The notes under the pieces are model-generated. The model was not told the DNA's origin and searched no databases. It worked only from the letters and a program-made list of their open reading frames with translations. A stretch of 64,000 nucleotides of DNA from JABCPO02 sp963542845. GTDB lineage: Bacteria > Bacillota > Clostridia > TANB77 > CAG-508. The position numbers and the translations under genes are program-made. This document shows, one piece after another, positions 8,975-20,029 of this stretch (position 1 is the first letter of the stretch; every line of letters begins with the position of its first letter). The DNA lies in contig CAUTZA010000001.1 of NCBI GenBank assembly GCA_963542845.1, positions 1 to 64,000 of the forward strand. Reading direction: 5' to 3'.

Positions 8975-10351
8975 TGTTTAAAATAAAAGAGGTTATAGAC
9001 TATATTGAAGAAGTAAAAAAAATAACAAAGGAAAGAGGACTTAAGTATTATATAAACACATTTGGGTGTCAATTAAATGAAAATGATAGTGAAAAAATAG
9101 CAGGAATGTTAGTAGAATGTGGATATCAACCAGCAGAAAAAGAAGCAGATGCAGATATAATTGTATTTAACACATGCTGTATAAGAGAAAATGCAGAAAA
9201 AACATTATTTGGAGTACTACGGAGAAGTTAAAAAATATAATGTAGAAAAAAATACAATAATTGCAATTGGTGGATGTATGATGCAAGAAAAAGAAATGCA
9301 AGAAAAAGTATTAAAAAGTTTTCCATTTGTTAAGCTAATATTTGGAACACATACATTACACAATTTTCCAAAAGGACTATATCAAGTATTAACAGAAGGA
9401 AAAAGAATATTTGACGTTATAGACATTAAGGGTGAAATATATGAAGGGATTCCAGTAAAAAGAATGGATGGACTTCGTGCAAGTGTTACAATAATGTATG
9501 GATGTAATAATTTTTGTACATTTTGTATTGTACCATATGTAAGAGGAAGAGAAAGAAGTAGAAAAGCAGAAGATATATTAAAAGAAGTAGAAGAATTAGC
9601 ACAAAAAGGATATTTAGAAATAACACTTTTGGGACAAAATGTTAATTCATACAGAGGTGAAGGAGAAATAGATACATTTGCAAAATTATTAGATAAGGTT
9701 GCAAGTATTGAAGGTATAAAAAAGGTAAGATTTATGTCACCACATCCAAAAGATTTTACAGAAGATGTTGTACAAGTAATGAAAAAACATGAAAATATAT
9801 CAAGAACATTACATTATCCTCTTCAATCAGGATCTAGCAATATATTGAAAAAAATGAATAGAAGATATACAAAAGAACAATATTTAGAAAGAGCAGAAAA
9901 TATTAAAAGAGAATTACCAGATGTAACATTTACAACAGATATAATTGTAGGATTTCCAGGTGAAACAGAAGAAGATTTTGAAGATACATTAGATGTAGTA
10001 AGAAAGATGAATTTTGAACAAGTTTTCATGTTTATATATTCACCAAGAGAAAATACACCAGCTAAAAAGATGGAACAAGTAGATGAAAATATAGCAAAAG
10101 AAAGATTTCAAAGATTAAAAGAAATGTATGATAAACAAGCAGAAAAACTAAATGAAAAATATTTAGGAAAAGAAGAATGGATAATAGTTGATGGTATAAG
10201 TAAGAAAAGTGCTAAAATGCTTGTAGCAAAAACAGATGCAAATAAGCCGGTAGTATTTGAAAAATATGAAGGATGGAAAATGGGAGACTATATAAAAATA
10301 AGGATAGTAGAAACACATACTTGGTATTTAGTAGGAGAAAAGATAAGTTAA
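8974..10351 (+). CDS. miaB: tRNA-2-methylthio-N6-dimethylallyladenosine synthase MiaB, one +1 recoding site
   Basis: Radical-SAM methylthiotransferase that modifies A37 of tRNAs reading UNN codons, which tunes reading-frame maintenance. The N-terminal UPF0004 domain holds NTFGCQLNENDSE and FNTCCIRENA; the radical SAM motif CNNFCTFCIVPYVRGRERSR follows; a TRAM-like C-terminus ends at residue 458. CGG site 9220 (CTA-C-GGA) lies between the second and third cluster-binding cysteine segments. This gene is of interest because i6A37/ms2i6A37 affects frameshifting in other bacteria; any link to recoding here is inference. Confidence 0.93.
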
Positions 10352-10406
10352 GAATAAGCTTAAGAAATTAATCTAATAATAAATATTATAATGTAAGAAG
10401 GTAAAG

Positions 10407-11415
10407 ATGGAAGAAAACAACAAAAAAGAAATAGTATTAACAGGATTAAAACCAACAGGTGAACTTACTATAGGAAACTATGTAGGTGCTATAAAACCAA
10501 TGATAGATATGCAAGGAAAATATGATTCATACCTGTTTATAGCAGATCTTCATGCAATAACAGTAATGCAAGATAAAGATGAATTAAAAAGAAGAATAAG
10601 AGAGTTTTTAGCAATGTATATAGCATGCCGGAGTAGATAAAGATAAAAATGTAATATATCTACAATCTGAAAATCCATACATTGCAGGTATTTCATGGCT
10701 TTTAGAATGTAATACATATTATGGTGAAGCATCAAGAATGATACAATTTAAAGAAAAGAGTAAGGAAAATAATAATTTTTCAGTTGGACTTTTAACATAT
10801 CCAATACTTATGGCAGCAGATATACTATATTTAGATTCTAAATATGTACCAGTAGGGATTGACCAAAAACAACATGTTGAGCTTGCAAGAGATATTGCAG
10901 AAAGATTTAATAAAAAATATGGAAAAACATTTGAAATACCAAGACCTATGATAAAAGAAGAAGGAATTAAGATAAAAGACTTAAGAAATCCAGAAAAGAA
11001 AATGAGTAAATCAGAAGAAAATCCAAATGGAAGTATAACTCTTTTTGATACAGAAGAAGAAATAAGAAAGAAAATAATGTCTGCAACAACAGATTCAGAA
11101 ATGAAAGTATATTTTGATGAAGAAAACAAAAAAGGTATCTCAAATCTTATAAACATAGCTATAGCATTTTCAGATGAAAAAGAAACAGCTAAAACAATAG
11201 AAGAAAAGTTTGAAGGGAAAAGCTATAAGGAATTTAAAGAATATGTAGCAGATATACTTGTTAAGAAAATAGGAAAAATACAAGAAAAATACAATGAGGT
11301 TATAACATCTGGTATTTTAGATGAAATCTTAGACGAAGGAAAAGCAAAAGTACAAAAACTTGCACAAGATAAATATATAGAAATGACTAAAAAAATGGGA
11401 CTTACAAGATCTTAA
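10407..11415 (+). CDS. trpS: Tryptophanyl-tRNA synthetase, one +1 recoding site
   Basis: Charges tRNA-Trp. Class I motifs: LKPTGELTIGNYVGA holds the TIGN version of HIGH at about residues 20-23, and KKMSKSEENPNG is the KMSKS loop at about 193-205. Corrected length 335 aa is normal. CGG site 10629 (TGC-C-GGA) gives IACGVDKDK, matching the GLDP-type segment of the family. A TATAAT at about 10386-10391 and an AGAAGG site precede the ATG. Upstream gene miaB ends 55 bases before, downstream mutS begins 15 bases after. Confidence 0.93.
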
Positions 11416-11430
11416 GGAAAGGAAAGAAAA

Positions 11431-14178
11431 ATGGCACTATCACCAATGATGGCAGAATATATAAAGACAAAAGAAGAATATAGTGACTGTATACTGCTAT
11501 ATAGGCTACGGAGACTTTTATGAAATGTTTTTTGAAGATGCAATAACAGTATCAAAAGAATTAGAATTAACATTAACAGGAAAAGCTTGTGGTCTAGAAG
11601 AAAAAGCACCAATGTGTGGAGTGCCACAAGCAGCATTAGACACATATATAGCAAAATTGATACAAAAAGGATTTAAAGTTGCAATATGTGAACAGTTAGA
11701 AGATCCTAAAAAAACAAAAGGAATAGTAAAAAGAGGTGTTGTAAGAATAGTAACACCTCGGAACTGTTACAGAAACTAAATTATTAGATGAAAAAAAGAA
11801 TAGTTATATTATGAGTATTGTAGAAAAAGAAGAATCATTTCGGACTTGCAGTACTTGATGTAACAACAGCAGATTTTTATGCTACAAGAATTGAAATAGA
11901 AAAAGAAAAAAATGATAAAAGTAGTGTATATCAAAAAATATATGATGAAATAGCAAGATATATGCCAAAAGAAATAATAGTTCCAAAAGGTGTATTAAAA
12001 GATGAACATATATCACATATAGAAGAAATATTAAATATATATATAACATTTAAAGAAGATACATATATTAATGATTTAGTAGATGAAGAAAGTAATGGTT
12101 GTAATAATAATAAAATAAAAGAAGAAAATACTAAAAAAGATGAACTTGATGAACAAATAGAAGAATTTGAAAAAGCATTAACAGAAAAAATAGTAACAAG
12201 ATATAATATTATAGAAAGAAATGAAATAAGTGAAGAAGAAACTATAATAAAAAATAGTAATGATATTCCAATTACTATTATATATGCAGTTGCATATCTT
12301 CATAAATATACAAAAGAAACACAAATGCAAGAATTAAAACATCTTAATAATATATATATAATATCTGAGAATAAGTATATGGTTTTAGACAGTATTGCAA
12401 GAAAAAATCTAGAACTTACACAAAGAATGAAAGACCGGAAGTAAGAGACGGAAGTCTTCTTCGGAATACTTGATAAAACAAAAACATCAATGGGGGCAAG
12501 ACTTTTAACAAGATGGATAAATGACCCACTTATATCAAAAAAAGAAATAGAAAAAAGACAAGATGCTGTAGAAGAACTATATAATAATATAATCTTAAGA
12601 GGAAGTATTATAGAAATATTAAAAAAGATATATGATATTGAAAGAATAGCAGGAAAAGTAGCATTTCGGAAATATAAACGGGAAAGATATGATATCATTA
12701 AAAAATTCTATAAGATATCTACCAGAACTTAAGAAAGAATTAAGTATTGTTAAAAGTGATTATCTAAAAGAAATCTATTTAAAACTAGAAACATTAGAAG
12801 ATATATATAGTATTATAGATGAGATGATTGTAGAAGAACCACCTGTAACAATAACTGAAGGTCGGAGTTATTAAAGAAGAATATAATGAAGAACTATATA
12901 GGTTAAAACATTTAGGAAATAAGGCAAAAGAATGGATAGTATCTTTAGAGGCAGGAGAAAAAGAAAAAACAGGAATTAAAAATCTAAAGATAGGATATAA
13001 TAAGGTGTTCGGATACTATATTGAAATTACAAACTCATACAAAGATAAAGTACCAGAAGACTATATAAGAAAACAAACACTTGTAGGTGCAGAAAGATAT
13101 ATAACTCCAGAACTAAAAGAAATGGAAGAAGAATTATCAGAAGCAGAAACAAAAATAGCAGAACTAGAATATACACTTTTTACAGAACTTAGAGAACATA
13201 TATCTAAAAATATAGCAAGAATACAAAATACAAGCTCAAATGTAGCAATAATAGATGTGCTTGTATCACTTGCAGAAGTAGCAGAAACAAATAGCTATGT
13301 AAAACCACAAATAACAACAGATGGAAAAATAGATATAGTACTTGGAAGACATCCAATTGTAGAAAAGATGCTTAAAAATGAAAAGTTTATAGAAAATGAT
13401 TGTATGTTAGACAATGAAGAAAACACCATCTCTGTTATAACAGGGCCTAATATGTCTGGTAAATCAACATATATGAGACAAGTTGCACTAATAACAATAC
13501 TTGCACAAATGGGAGCATTTGTACCAGCTAAAAAAGCAGATATCTGTATTGTAGATAAGATATTTACAAGAATAGGAGCGGCAGATGATTTAAGTATGGG
13601 ACAAAGTACATTTATGATGGAAATGGTAGAAGTTGCAAACATACTTAAAAATGCAACAAGCAAAAGTTTAGTGATTTTAGATGAAATAGGAAGAGGAACA
13701 TCTACATATGATGGAATGAGTATTGCAACAGCAGTTATTGAATATATATCTAAAAAAATAGGAGCAAAAACATTATTTGCAACACACTATCATGAACTTA
13801 TAGAACTTGAAGAAAGATTTAAAAATATACGAAATTATCATGTAGAAGCAAAAGAAATAGGAAAAGATATAATCTTTTTAAGAAAAGTATTAAGAGGTGG
13901 AACAGATCAAAGTTATGGTATCCATGTAGCAAAACTTGCAGGAGTACCTAAAGATGTAATAAGAAGAGCAAATAGGCTTCTTTTAGATATAGAAAGTAGA
14001 AGAGAAATAGTAAACATATCAGAAAAAGAAGAAATAGATGCAATGCAACAAGACTTTCGGAGACTTAAAAGAAAGCATGATTATAAACGAGCTTAAGAGT
14101 ATTGATTTAAATGAACTAACACCAATAGAAGCATTAACAGAGCTGTTTAACCTGAGAAAGATGATAGATGAGAAGTAA
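11431..14178 (+). CDS. mutS: DNA mismatch repair protein MutS, nine +1 recoding sites
   Basis: Mismatch recognition ATPase. Only skipping one base at nine CGG sites gives a full protein of 912 aa: 11509, 11759, 11841, 12436, 12449, 12462, 12667, 12863 and 14058. Domains in order: mismatch-binding domain I with YRLGDFYEMFFEDA, connector, lever/clamp with DGSKRGSLLGILDKTKTSMG, and the ATPase with Walker A GPNMSGKSTYMR at about 667, STFMMEM, Walker B ILDEIGRGTSTYDG and THYHEL. The last site restores the C-terminal helix-turn-helix tail ending NELTPIEALTELFNLRK. Three sites lie within 29 bases. The connector region is unusually long and charged (EEFEKALTEK). Confidence 0.94.
12436..12465 (+). other. 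Cluster of three +1 recoding sites in mutS
   Basis: CGG at 12436 (after GAC), 12449 (after AGA) and 12462 (after CTT). The frame passes through all three phases in 30 bases and returns to the starting phase, so the net effect is removal of one codon-equivalent. The predicted peptide is KDGSKRGSLLGILDK, the conserved MutS segment that normally reads like DGKKRGSLLWVLDKT. Confidence 0.85.
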
Positions 14179-14206
14179 GTAAATATAAAATAAAAATCAG
14201 AATATA

Positions 14207-14255
14207 TACCTTCAAAATAAACAAAGAAATTTGATAGTTTTGAGGTATTTTTTAT
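14207..14255 (+). terminator. Terminator after mutS (copy 1 of a repeated element)
   Basis: ATACCTTCAAAA and AGTTTTGAGGTAT form a stem with a bulged T, followed by TTTTTTA. The sequence from about 14198 to 14255 is closely similar to 16377-16437, so one terminator unit flanks the prepilin-like gene on both sides. Confidence 0.65.
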
Positions 14256-14435
14256 TTTTAAGGACTGTCTAAATGTTGCACTTAAAGTGTAAATACATCT
14301 AAAGCTCTTGTTATGTCATTTTAATAACAAATATATAAATATTATTGTTAAAGTAAAAAAAATCTATAATAATAAGATTGAATTATTGTGTGAAATAATT
14401 GTTGCTTTATATAAGAAAATAAGAAAGGATAGAGT

Positions 14436-16197
14436 ATGAATAAAAAGGAAAAAAGAGGGATAACCCTTCTTGCATTAGTAATAACAATAATAATTCTGTT
14501 ATTACTTGCAGCAGTAGCAATACAAATGGCTATAGGTGAAAATGGACTTATTCAAAAAGCAGAGAAAACTAAAAGAGAAAATGCTAAATCAGAATTGTTT
14601 GATATTGCATCATTAAAGTTTTCAAATATGAGTATAGAAGATGCTGTAGAAAGTAAAGATACATTAAATTTTACTAACCTATATAATAGTAGTGATTTTA
14701 AAGGAAAGTATGAGATTAGGGATGGAAAAATATATGATAAAGGAATAAAAGAAAATATAATAACTAAAGAAGAATTTGAAGAAAGATTTAGAGAAAAATT
14801 TAGAAAAGTTGGAAAAGAAACACAAAAACCTTTAGTAAACTCTATAAATAACAATTCTACAGAGTTAACAGGTGTTGGAGAAAAAGGAGCAGAAATAATT
14901 GTTACTGTAAACGGAGTTGAAAAGAAAACAGTAGTTGATCGGTAGTGGTAATTGGAGAGTTGAAATAGGAAAACAATCAGTAGGAACAGAAATAAAAATA
15001 GTGCAAAAATCTGGTGGAAAAGTAGAAAGTATAGATACAAAAGTTGTTGTTCAAAAGGAAAAATTACCTAAAGTAATAGTAAATCCAATATATAATACAA
15101 GTACAACAGTTGAAGGATATGGAGTAGTAGGAGCAACAATTAAGGCAATTGATAATCTTCGGAAACATAAGAACAGGAACAGTAAATTCAGAAGGAAGAT
15201 TTAGTGTAAATATTTCAAATGTAGTAGAAGATACAATTATATCAGTATTACAAAGTATGAATGATAAAGAAGATAGTGATATAGAAACAATAGTTGTACA
15301 AAAAGGAAAAGGAACACAACCATCTGTAAATCCAGTAGATAGTGATGATACAAGTATATCAGGAACAGGTACATCTGTAAGTATTATAATAGTAAAAATA
15401 GATGGAGTACGGAGAATATAGAACAATTGTAAATGATTCTGGAAATTGGGTTGTTTCAATACCTGTACAACAACAAGGAAAGATAATAAGGGTTATGCAA
15501 GAACAACCAAGAAGGGCACCAAGTGACGAAATAGTAATCACAGTAACAAAAGCACCAGAACCACTTGTAAATCCACAAGTAGATCCATTATATAATGATC
15601 ATTATCAAATAACAGGAAGAGGTGAACCAGGTGCTACAATAATAGTAAGAATAGATGGAGCAGGTGAATTAAGAACAACTGTAGATGGAGCACGGTAACT
15701 GGAGAATAGAGACACAAGTATTTTTAAATATTCCAGAAGGAAGAGGAGTACATATAAGACAAGAAAAAGCAGGTAGACCTAATAGTCAAGAAACACATAT
15801 AAGTGTTAGAAAAGGTATGTCAAGGATACCACAGGTTACAACAAAAGAAAATACAACTAGTTATAGATGGGTACAAGGGGCAGGATCTACACAAGTTAAA
15901 CAAGTGTATAATTATTTCTTATTTAGAGGAACAGGAATACCAGGTAGTAGAATACTAATTAAAATTTATAATAATTCAAGAAATATGTGGCCATTAAATA
16001 CAGAACATGCTGTAAATGTAGATGGAGCCGGAAATTGGAGTTTTTATGTAGAATATAATGGAGATGCGGGCTTTATAAATGATATTGAAATAAAACAAGT
16101 AGAAAATTATAAGCATTATTCACAACCTAATATGTTTCAACAAAGGTTTAGGTTCGTTAATTTAACAATGGATCATGGTATAATAAGGCTTCCGTAA
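14436..16197 (+). CDS. Prepilin-type protein with tandem Ig-like repeats, four +1 recoding sites
   Basis: The N-terminus KKEKRGITLLALVITIIILL is a type IV prepilin-like signal: basic leader, Gly cleavage point, then a hydrophobic helix with a family-typical IGENGLIQKAEKTK continuation. After it come several repeats of about 85 residues with a consensus of VNP...ITGxGxxGATIxVxIDG...GNWxVxI...VxVxK, resembling bacterial Ig-like surface domains. Corrected length 585 aa. CGG sites: 14940 (GAT-C-GGT), 15160 (CTT-C-GGA), 15410 (GTA-C-GGA), 15693 (GCA-C-GGT), mostly in the same Gly-rich loop of successive repeats. Probably an exported surface or pseudopilus protein; partner genes are not in the window. 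Confidence 0.75.
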
Positions 16198-16817
16198 ATA
16201 TTTAGAAAAAAACATAAAATTATAATAATATTTTAAGCTGTTACAGATTTGTTTGTAGCAGTTTTTTAATTGAATATTAAATGTTCAGTAGATATATATA
16301 TTCTTCAAACATGTAGAAAAAAATAATTATAAAAAAGGAGATAAGAAGAATATTATATGGTAATAAATAAAAGAATTATAAGAATATATACCTTCAAACT
16401 AAACCAAGAAACTTAATAGTTTGGAGGTATTTTTGTTTAAATTAATTACATATTTTTACTCTTTTTACTTGCTTTTTTGAATTAAGCGTGAAAATAAATA
16501 ATATTATGTAATTTATTATATTTTTAAAAATAAAAATATTTCAAAAGTGTAAAAAAATAAAAAAAGTTTTTTAAAATTAGAATGCTATAATTTCAATGAA
16601 TAACATGTATATTAATTATGTATAATGGTTACGAATGCCTATAATTCAAGAAAGTATAAAATAAAATATAATTTTACAAAATATATTTAAAGTGGTATAT
16701 TTATTTCAGACTAAAGAAATGAATAAAAAATATTAAAAAAGGTTATTTAATAAAAAAAGTTTTTTATAAAACTATAAAAAAATAATTTTTAAAGGTATAT
16801 ATGAAAAGGGGAGCAAA
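16198..16817 (+). other. 620-base intergenic region upstream of nrdD
   Basis: Very AT-rich. It holds terminator copy 2 (16388-16436), preceded by an AAAAAAGGAG and a 19-codon ORF at about 16357 that I consider chance. No gene, tRNA or recognisable riboswitch is seen between 16440 and 16800; the length suggests regulatory sequence for the nrdDG operon, but no clear NrdR box could be recognised by eye. Confidence 0.4.
16388..16436 (+). terminator. Terminator after the Ig-repeat gene (copy 2 of a repeated element)
   Basis: ATACCTTCAAACT (16388-16400) pairs with AGTTTGGAGGTAT (16418-16430) over 13 positions including one T-G pair, followed by TTTTTG. Copy 1 is at 14207-14255, with differences mostly in the loop. 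Confidence 0.75.
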
Positions 16818-18961
16818 ATGAAGGTTATTAAAAGAGATGGAAAAAAAGTGGAATTTGATCCAAATAAAATAGTTGCAGCAATAAGTAAAGCAAATAGAGA
16901 AGTAATAGGAAATGAAAAGGCTTCAATACAAAATATTAACTATATTGTAGAATCAATAGAAAAATTAGAATTAAATGAAATAGGAATAGAAAAAATACAA
17001 GACCAAATAGAAAGAAAATTAATGGAACTTGGTAAATATGAACTTGCAAAAAGATATATGTTATATAGAGAAAAAAGAAGTATAATAAGACAAACAAATA
17101 CAACAGATGAAAGTATATTAAGTTTAATTAGAAATACTAATAAGGAAGTAAGCAAGGAAAATAGCAATAAAAATGCAATACTTTTATCAACACAAAGAGA
17201 TTTAATTGCAGGGGAAGTATCTAAAGATATAGTAGATAGATTATTATTACCAGAAAGAATAGTAAAAGCACATAAAGAAGGTGTATTACATTTTCATGAT
17301 AAAGATTATTTTATACAACCAATGTTTAATTGTTGTTTAATAAACATTAAAGATATGCTTGATAATGAAACAGTTATGAATGGTAAAAAAATAGAAACAC
17401 CAAAAAGTTTCCAAGTTGCATGTACTGTTATGACACAAATAATTGCAGCAGTTGCAAGTAACCAATATGGTGGACAATCAGTAAATGTAGCACATTTAGG
17501 TAAATATTTAAGAAAAACATATGATAAATATTACCAAAAATATTATAACCATTTTATAGAAGAAGGTAAGAGTAAAGAAGAAGCAGAAACTTTAGCAAAA
17601 GATTTCGCAGAAATGAGAAAACAAGAAGATTTAGTTGCAGGTATACAAACAGTTCAATATCAAATAAATACATTAATGACAACAAATGGACAAAGTCCTT
17701 TTGTAACATTATTTATGCATATTGTAGAAGGTGATGAATACGAAAAAGAAGTTGCACAAATAATAGAAGAAATATTAAAACAAAGATTAAAAGGTATAAA
17801 AAATTCAGAAGGACATTATATAACACCAGCATTTCCAAAACTTATATATGTTTTAGATGAATGTAACAATCTATCTGGAGGTAAATATGACTATGTAACA
17901 AAACTTGCAGTTAAATGTTCAGCTAAGAGATTATATCCAGACTATATATCAGCTAAAAAAATGAGAGAAAACTATGAAGGAAATGTATTTAGCCCAATGG
18001 GATGTAGATCATTCTTATCACCATACAAAGATGAAAATGGTGAATACAAATTTGAAGGAAGATTTAACCAAGGTGTTGTAAGTATAAACCTTCCACAAAT
18101 AGCTATAATGGCATCAGGGAATAAGGAAAAATTCTATAAGATTTTAGATGATAGATTAGAATTATGTTTTGATGCATGTATGTGTAGACACAATGCTTTA
18201 AAAGGAGTAACATCAGACTATTCACCAATTCACTGGCAATATGGAGCAATAGCAAGACTTCGGAAAAGGTGAAAAGATAGATAAATACTTATATGGAAAT
18301 TATTCAACAATGTCTCTTGGATATATAGGACTTTATGAAGTTTCAAAATTAATGACAGGAAAGAGCCATACAGAAAAAGAAGGAAAAGAATTTGTTGAAG
18401 AATTAATGCAATATATGAGAAAAGTTGTAGATGGATGGAAAAAAGATACTAACATTGGATTTGCATTATATGGAACACCAGCAGAAAGCTTATGCTACAG
18501 ATTTGCTAAGATTGATGAAGAAAAATTTGGAAGTATTAAAGATATAACAGATAAGGGATATTATACAAACTCATATCATGTTGATGTAAGAGAAAATATT
18601 AATGCATTTGATAAGCTTAAATTTGAAAGTTCATTCCAACCAATATCATCAGGTGGATGTATATCATATGTTGAAATACCAAATATGGAAAAAAATTATG
18701 AAGCATTAGAAGAAATAGTTAAGTTTATATATGATAATATACAATATGCAGAATTTAATACAAAATCAGATGTATGTAATGTATGTGGACATACAGGTGA
18801 AATAATTATAAATGATGAATTACAATGGGAATGTCCATGTTGCCACAATAAAGATGAAAGTAAGATGAGTGTAACTAGAAGAACTTGCCGGATATCTAGG
18901 AGAAAACTTCTGGAATGAAGGAAAGACAAAAGAAATTAAGAGAAGAGTTATGCACTTATAA
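16818..18961 (+). CDS. nrdD: Anaerobic ribonucleoside-triphosphate reductase NrdD, two +1 recoding sites
   Basis: Glycyl-radical enzyme that reduces ribonucleotides under anoxia. ATP-cone at residues 1-90 (VIKRDGKKVEFDPNKI), catalytic barrel, and C-terminal zinc site CNVCGH...CPCC. CGG site 18261 (CTT-C-GGA) lies mid-gene. Site 18889 (TGC-C-GGA) creates RRTCGYLGENFWNEG: the Gly decoded at this skip is the predicted radical-bearing glycine. Corrected length 713 aa. Without the second skip the product stops 10 codons later with RISRRKLLE and no glycyl radical loop. Good AAAGGGGAGC ribosome-binding site. nrdG starts 12 bases downstream. Confidence 0.94.
18886..18892 (+). other. +1 recoding site encoding the glycyl-radical residue of NrdD
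   Basis: TGC-C-GGA. The Cys-Gly pair is the RxCGY motif of anaerobic ribonucleotide reductases, in which this Gly carries the radical formed by NrdG. The skip is therefore required for any active enzyme. Confidence 0.85.
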
Positions 18962-18973
18962 AGGAGTTATAGG

Positions 18974-19510
18974 GTGAAATATGCAGATATAAAAGAATAT
19001 GATATTGCAAATGGAGAAGGGGTAAGAGTAAGCCTGTTTGTATCAGGCTGTACTCATGCATGTAAAGGTTGCTTTAATGAAGACATTTGGGATTTTCGGA
19101 AAAGGTGAAGACTATACAAAAGAAGTAGAAGATAGAATAATAGAATCATTAAAAAGACCATATATAAAAGGGTTATCACTTCTTCGGAGGAGAACCAATG
19201 CACCCTAATAACCAAAAGAAAATTGCAGAACTTGTAGAAAGAGTAAGAAAAGAATTACCAGATAAAACTATATGGTGTTATTCTCGGATATGTATTTGAT
19301 AAAGAAATAATGAAAAGTATGTATAGGTTTATACCAACAACAAAAAGAATCCTTGATAATATTGATGTGATGGTAGATGGAAGATTTGAAGAAGACCTTT
19401 TAGATTTAAGATTAAGATTTAGAGGATCATCAAATCAAAGGATTATAGATGTACCTCAAAGTTTAAAACAAAATGATGTTGTACTTTGGGACATGGGATA
19501 TGGAGTATAA
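18974..19510 (+). CDS. nrdG: Anaerobic ribonucleotide reductase activating protein NrdG, three +1 recoding sites
   Basis: Radical SAM activase that forms the glycyl radical on NrdD. CTHACKGC (CxxxCxxC) binds the 4Fe-4S cluster at about residues 26-33. CGG sites: 19097 (TTT-C-GGA), 19185 (CTT-C-GGA) and 19285 (TCT-C-GGA). The second supplies the first Gly of the SAM-binding GGEP motif, and the third gives CYSGYVFDKE. Corrected length 177 aa fits the family. Start is GTG at 18974 after an AAGGAG site. Confidence 0.9.
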
Positions 19511-19632
19511 TTATATAAGAAAAGAAAAAGTAAATAAAAATAAAATTAATAAAAGAATAAAAAGAAAAGTAAGTAAAAAAGAAAAAATATAAAAGATAAG
19601 ATTAAAATAATAAATAATAGGAGGAAAATAGT

Positions 19633-19785
19633 ATGGAAAGAAATGATAAAATTAGAAAAATATTAGGAATTATAATAATTAGTAGTGTAATACTATTTAA
19701 TGCAGTAGTTATATTTAGAGAAGATATAAAACTAGATAAGATAAAACATCAATTATCAGAAATTAAAGTGGGTAAAGAAATTTAG
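19633..19785 (+). CDS. Small single-span membrane protein (50 aa)
   Basis: ATG after a strong AATAGGAGGAAAA site opens 50 codons: short basic start, a hydrophobic helix (IIIISSVILFNAVVIF) and a charged C-terminus. It is followed immediately by a hairpin terminator, which supports a real gene. Function is unknown. Confidence 0.55.
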   Translation: MERNDKIRKILGIIIISSVILFNAVVIFREDIKLDKIKHQLSEIKVGKEI

Positions 19786-19790
19786 AATTA

Positions 19791-19817
19791 AGATAGCTTA
19801 AATAGCTATCTTTTTAT
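19791..19817 (+). terminator. Intrinsic terminator
   Basis: AGATAGCT (19791-19798) and AGCTATCT (19804-19811) followed by TTTTATT. Confidence 0.8.
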
Positions 19818-19931
19818 TATAACAGGAGTGTTAAAAGTATATTAAAAAGATGTGAATAAAATTGCAAAACTATTATATTGTTTGTATATATATAGTATAA
19901 GTATAAACCAAACAGCAGGGAGGTAGTCATT

Positions 19932-20015
19932 ATGAATTGTATTAAATTGAAAAAATTTAAAAAAAATTTAGGAGATTGGCTAACCCATGCTGTTTTTTTA
20001 ATATTATGTGGATAA
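19932..20015 (+). CDS. Possible short peptide ORF (27 aa) upstream of the protease
   Basis: ATG with an excellent GGGAGGTAGTCATT ribosome-binding region. The predicted peptide has a basic half (KLKKFKKN) and a hydrophobic half ending LILCG. It ends 14 bases before the protease start codon. It could be a leader peptide, a secreted peptide or chance; no family is recognised. Confidence 0.38.
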   Translation: MNCIKLKKFKKNLGDWLTHAVFLILCG

Positions 20016-20029
20016 AAAGGAGAAGAAAT

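Noticed and set aside
12676..12684. ACGGGAAAG in mutS as a second site after 12667
   Set aside because: After the first skip this reads AAC-GGG-AAA in frame, an ordinary glycine.
13005..13015. TTC-GGA in mutS as another shift site
   Set aside because: The C is the third base of Phe TTC in frame (VFGYY), and the frame is unchanged. The same holds for many NNC-GGN glycines such as those in rplN, rpsE and ileS (TTC-GGA near 50945).
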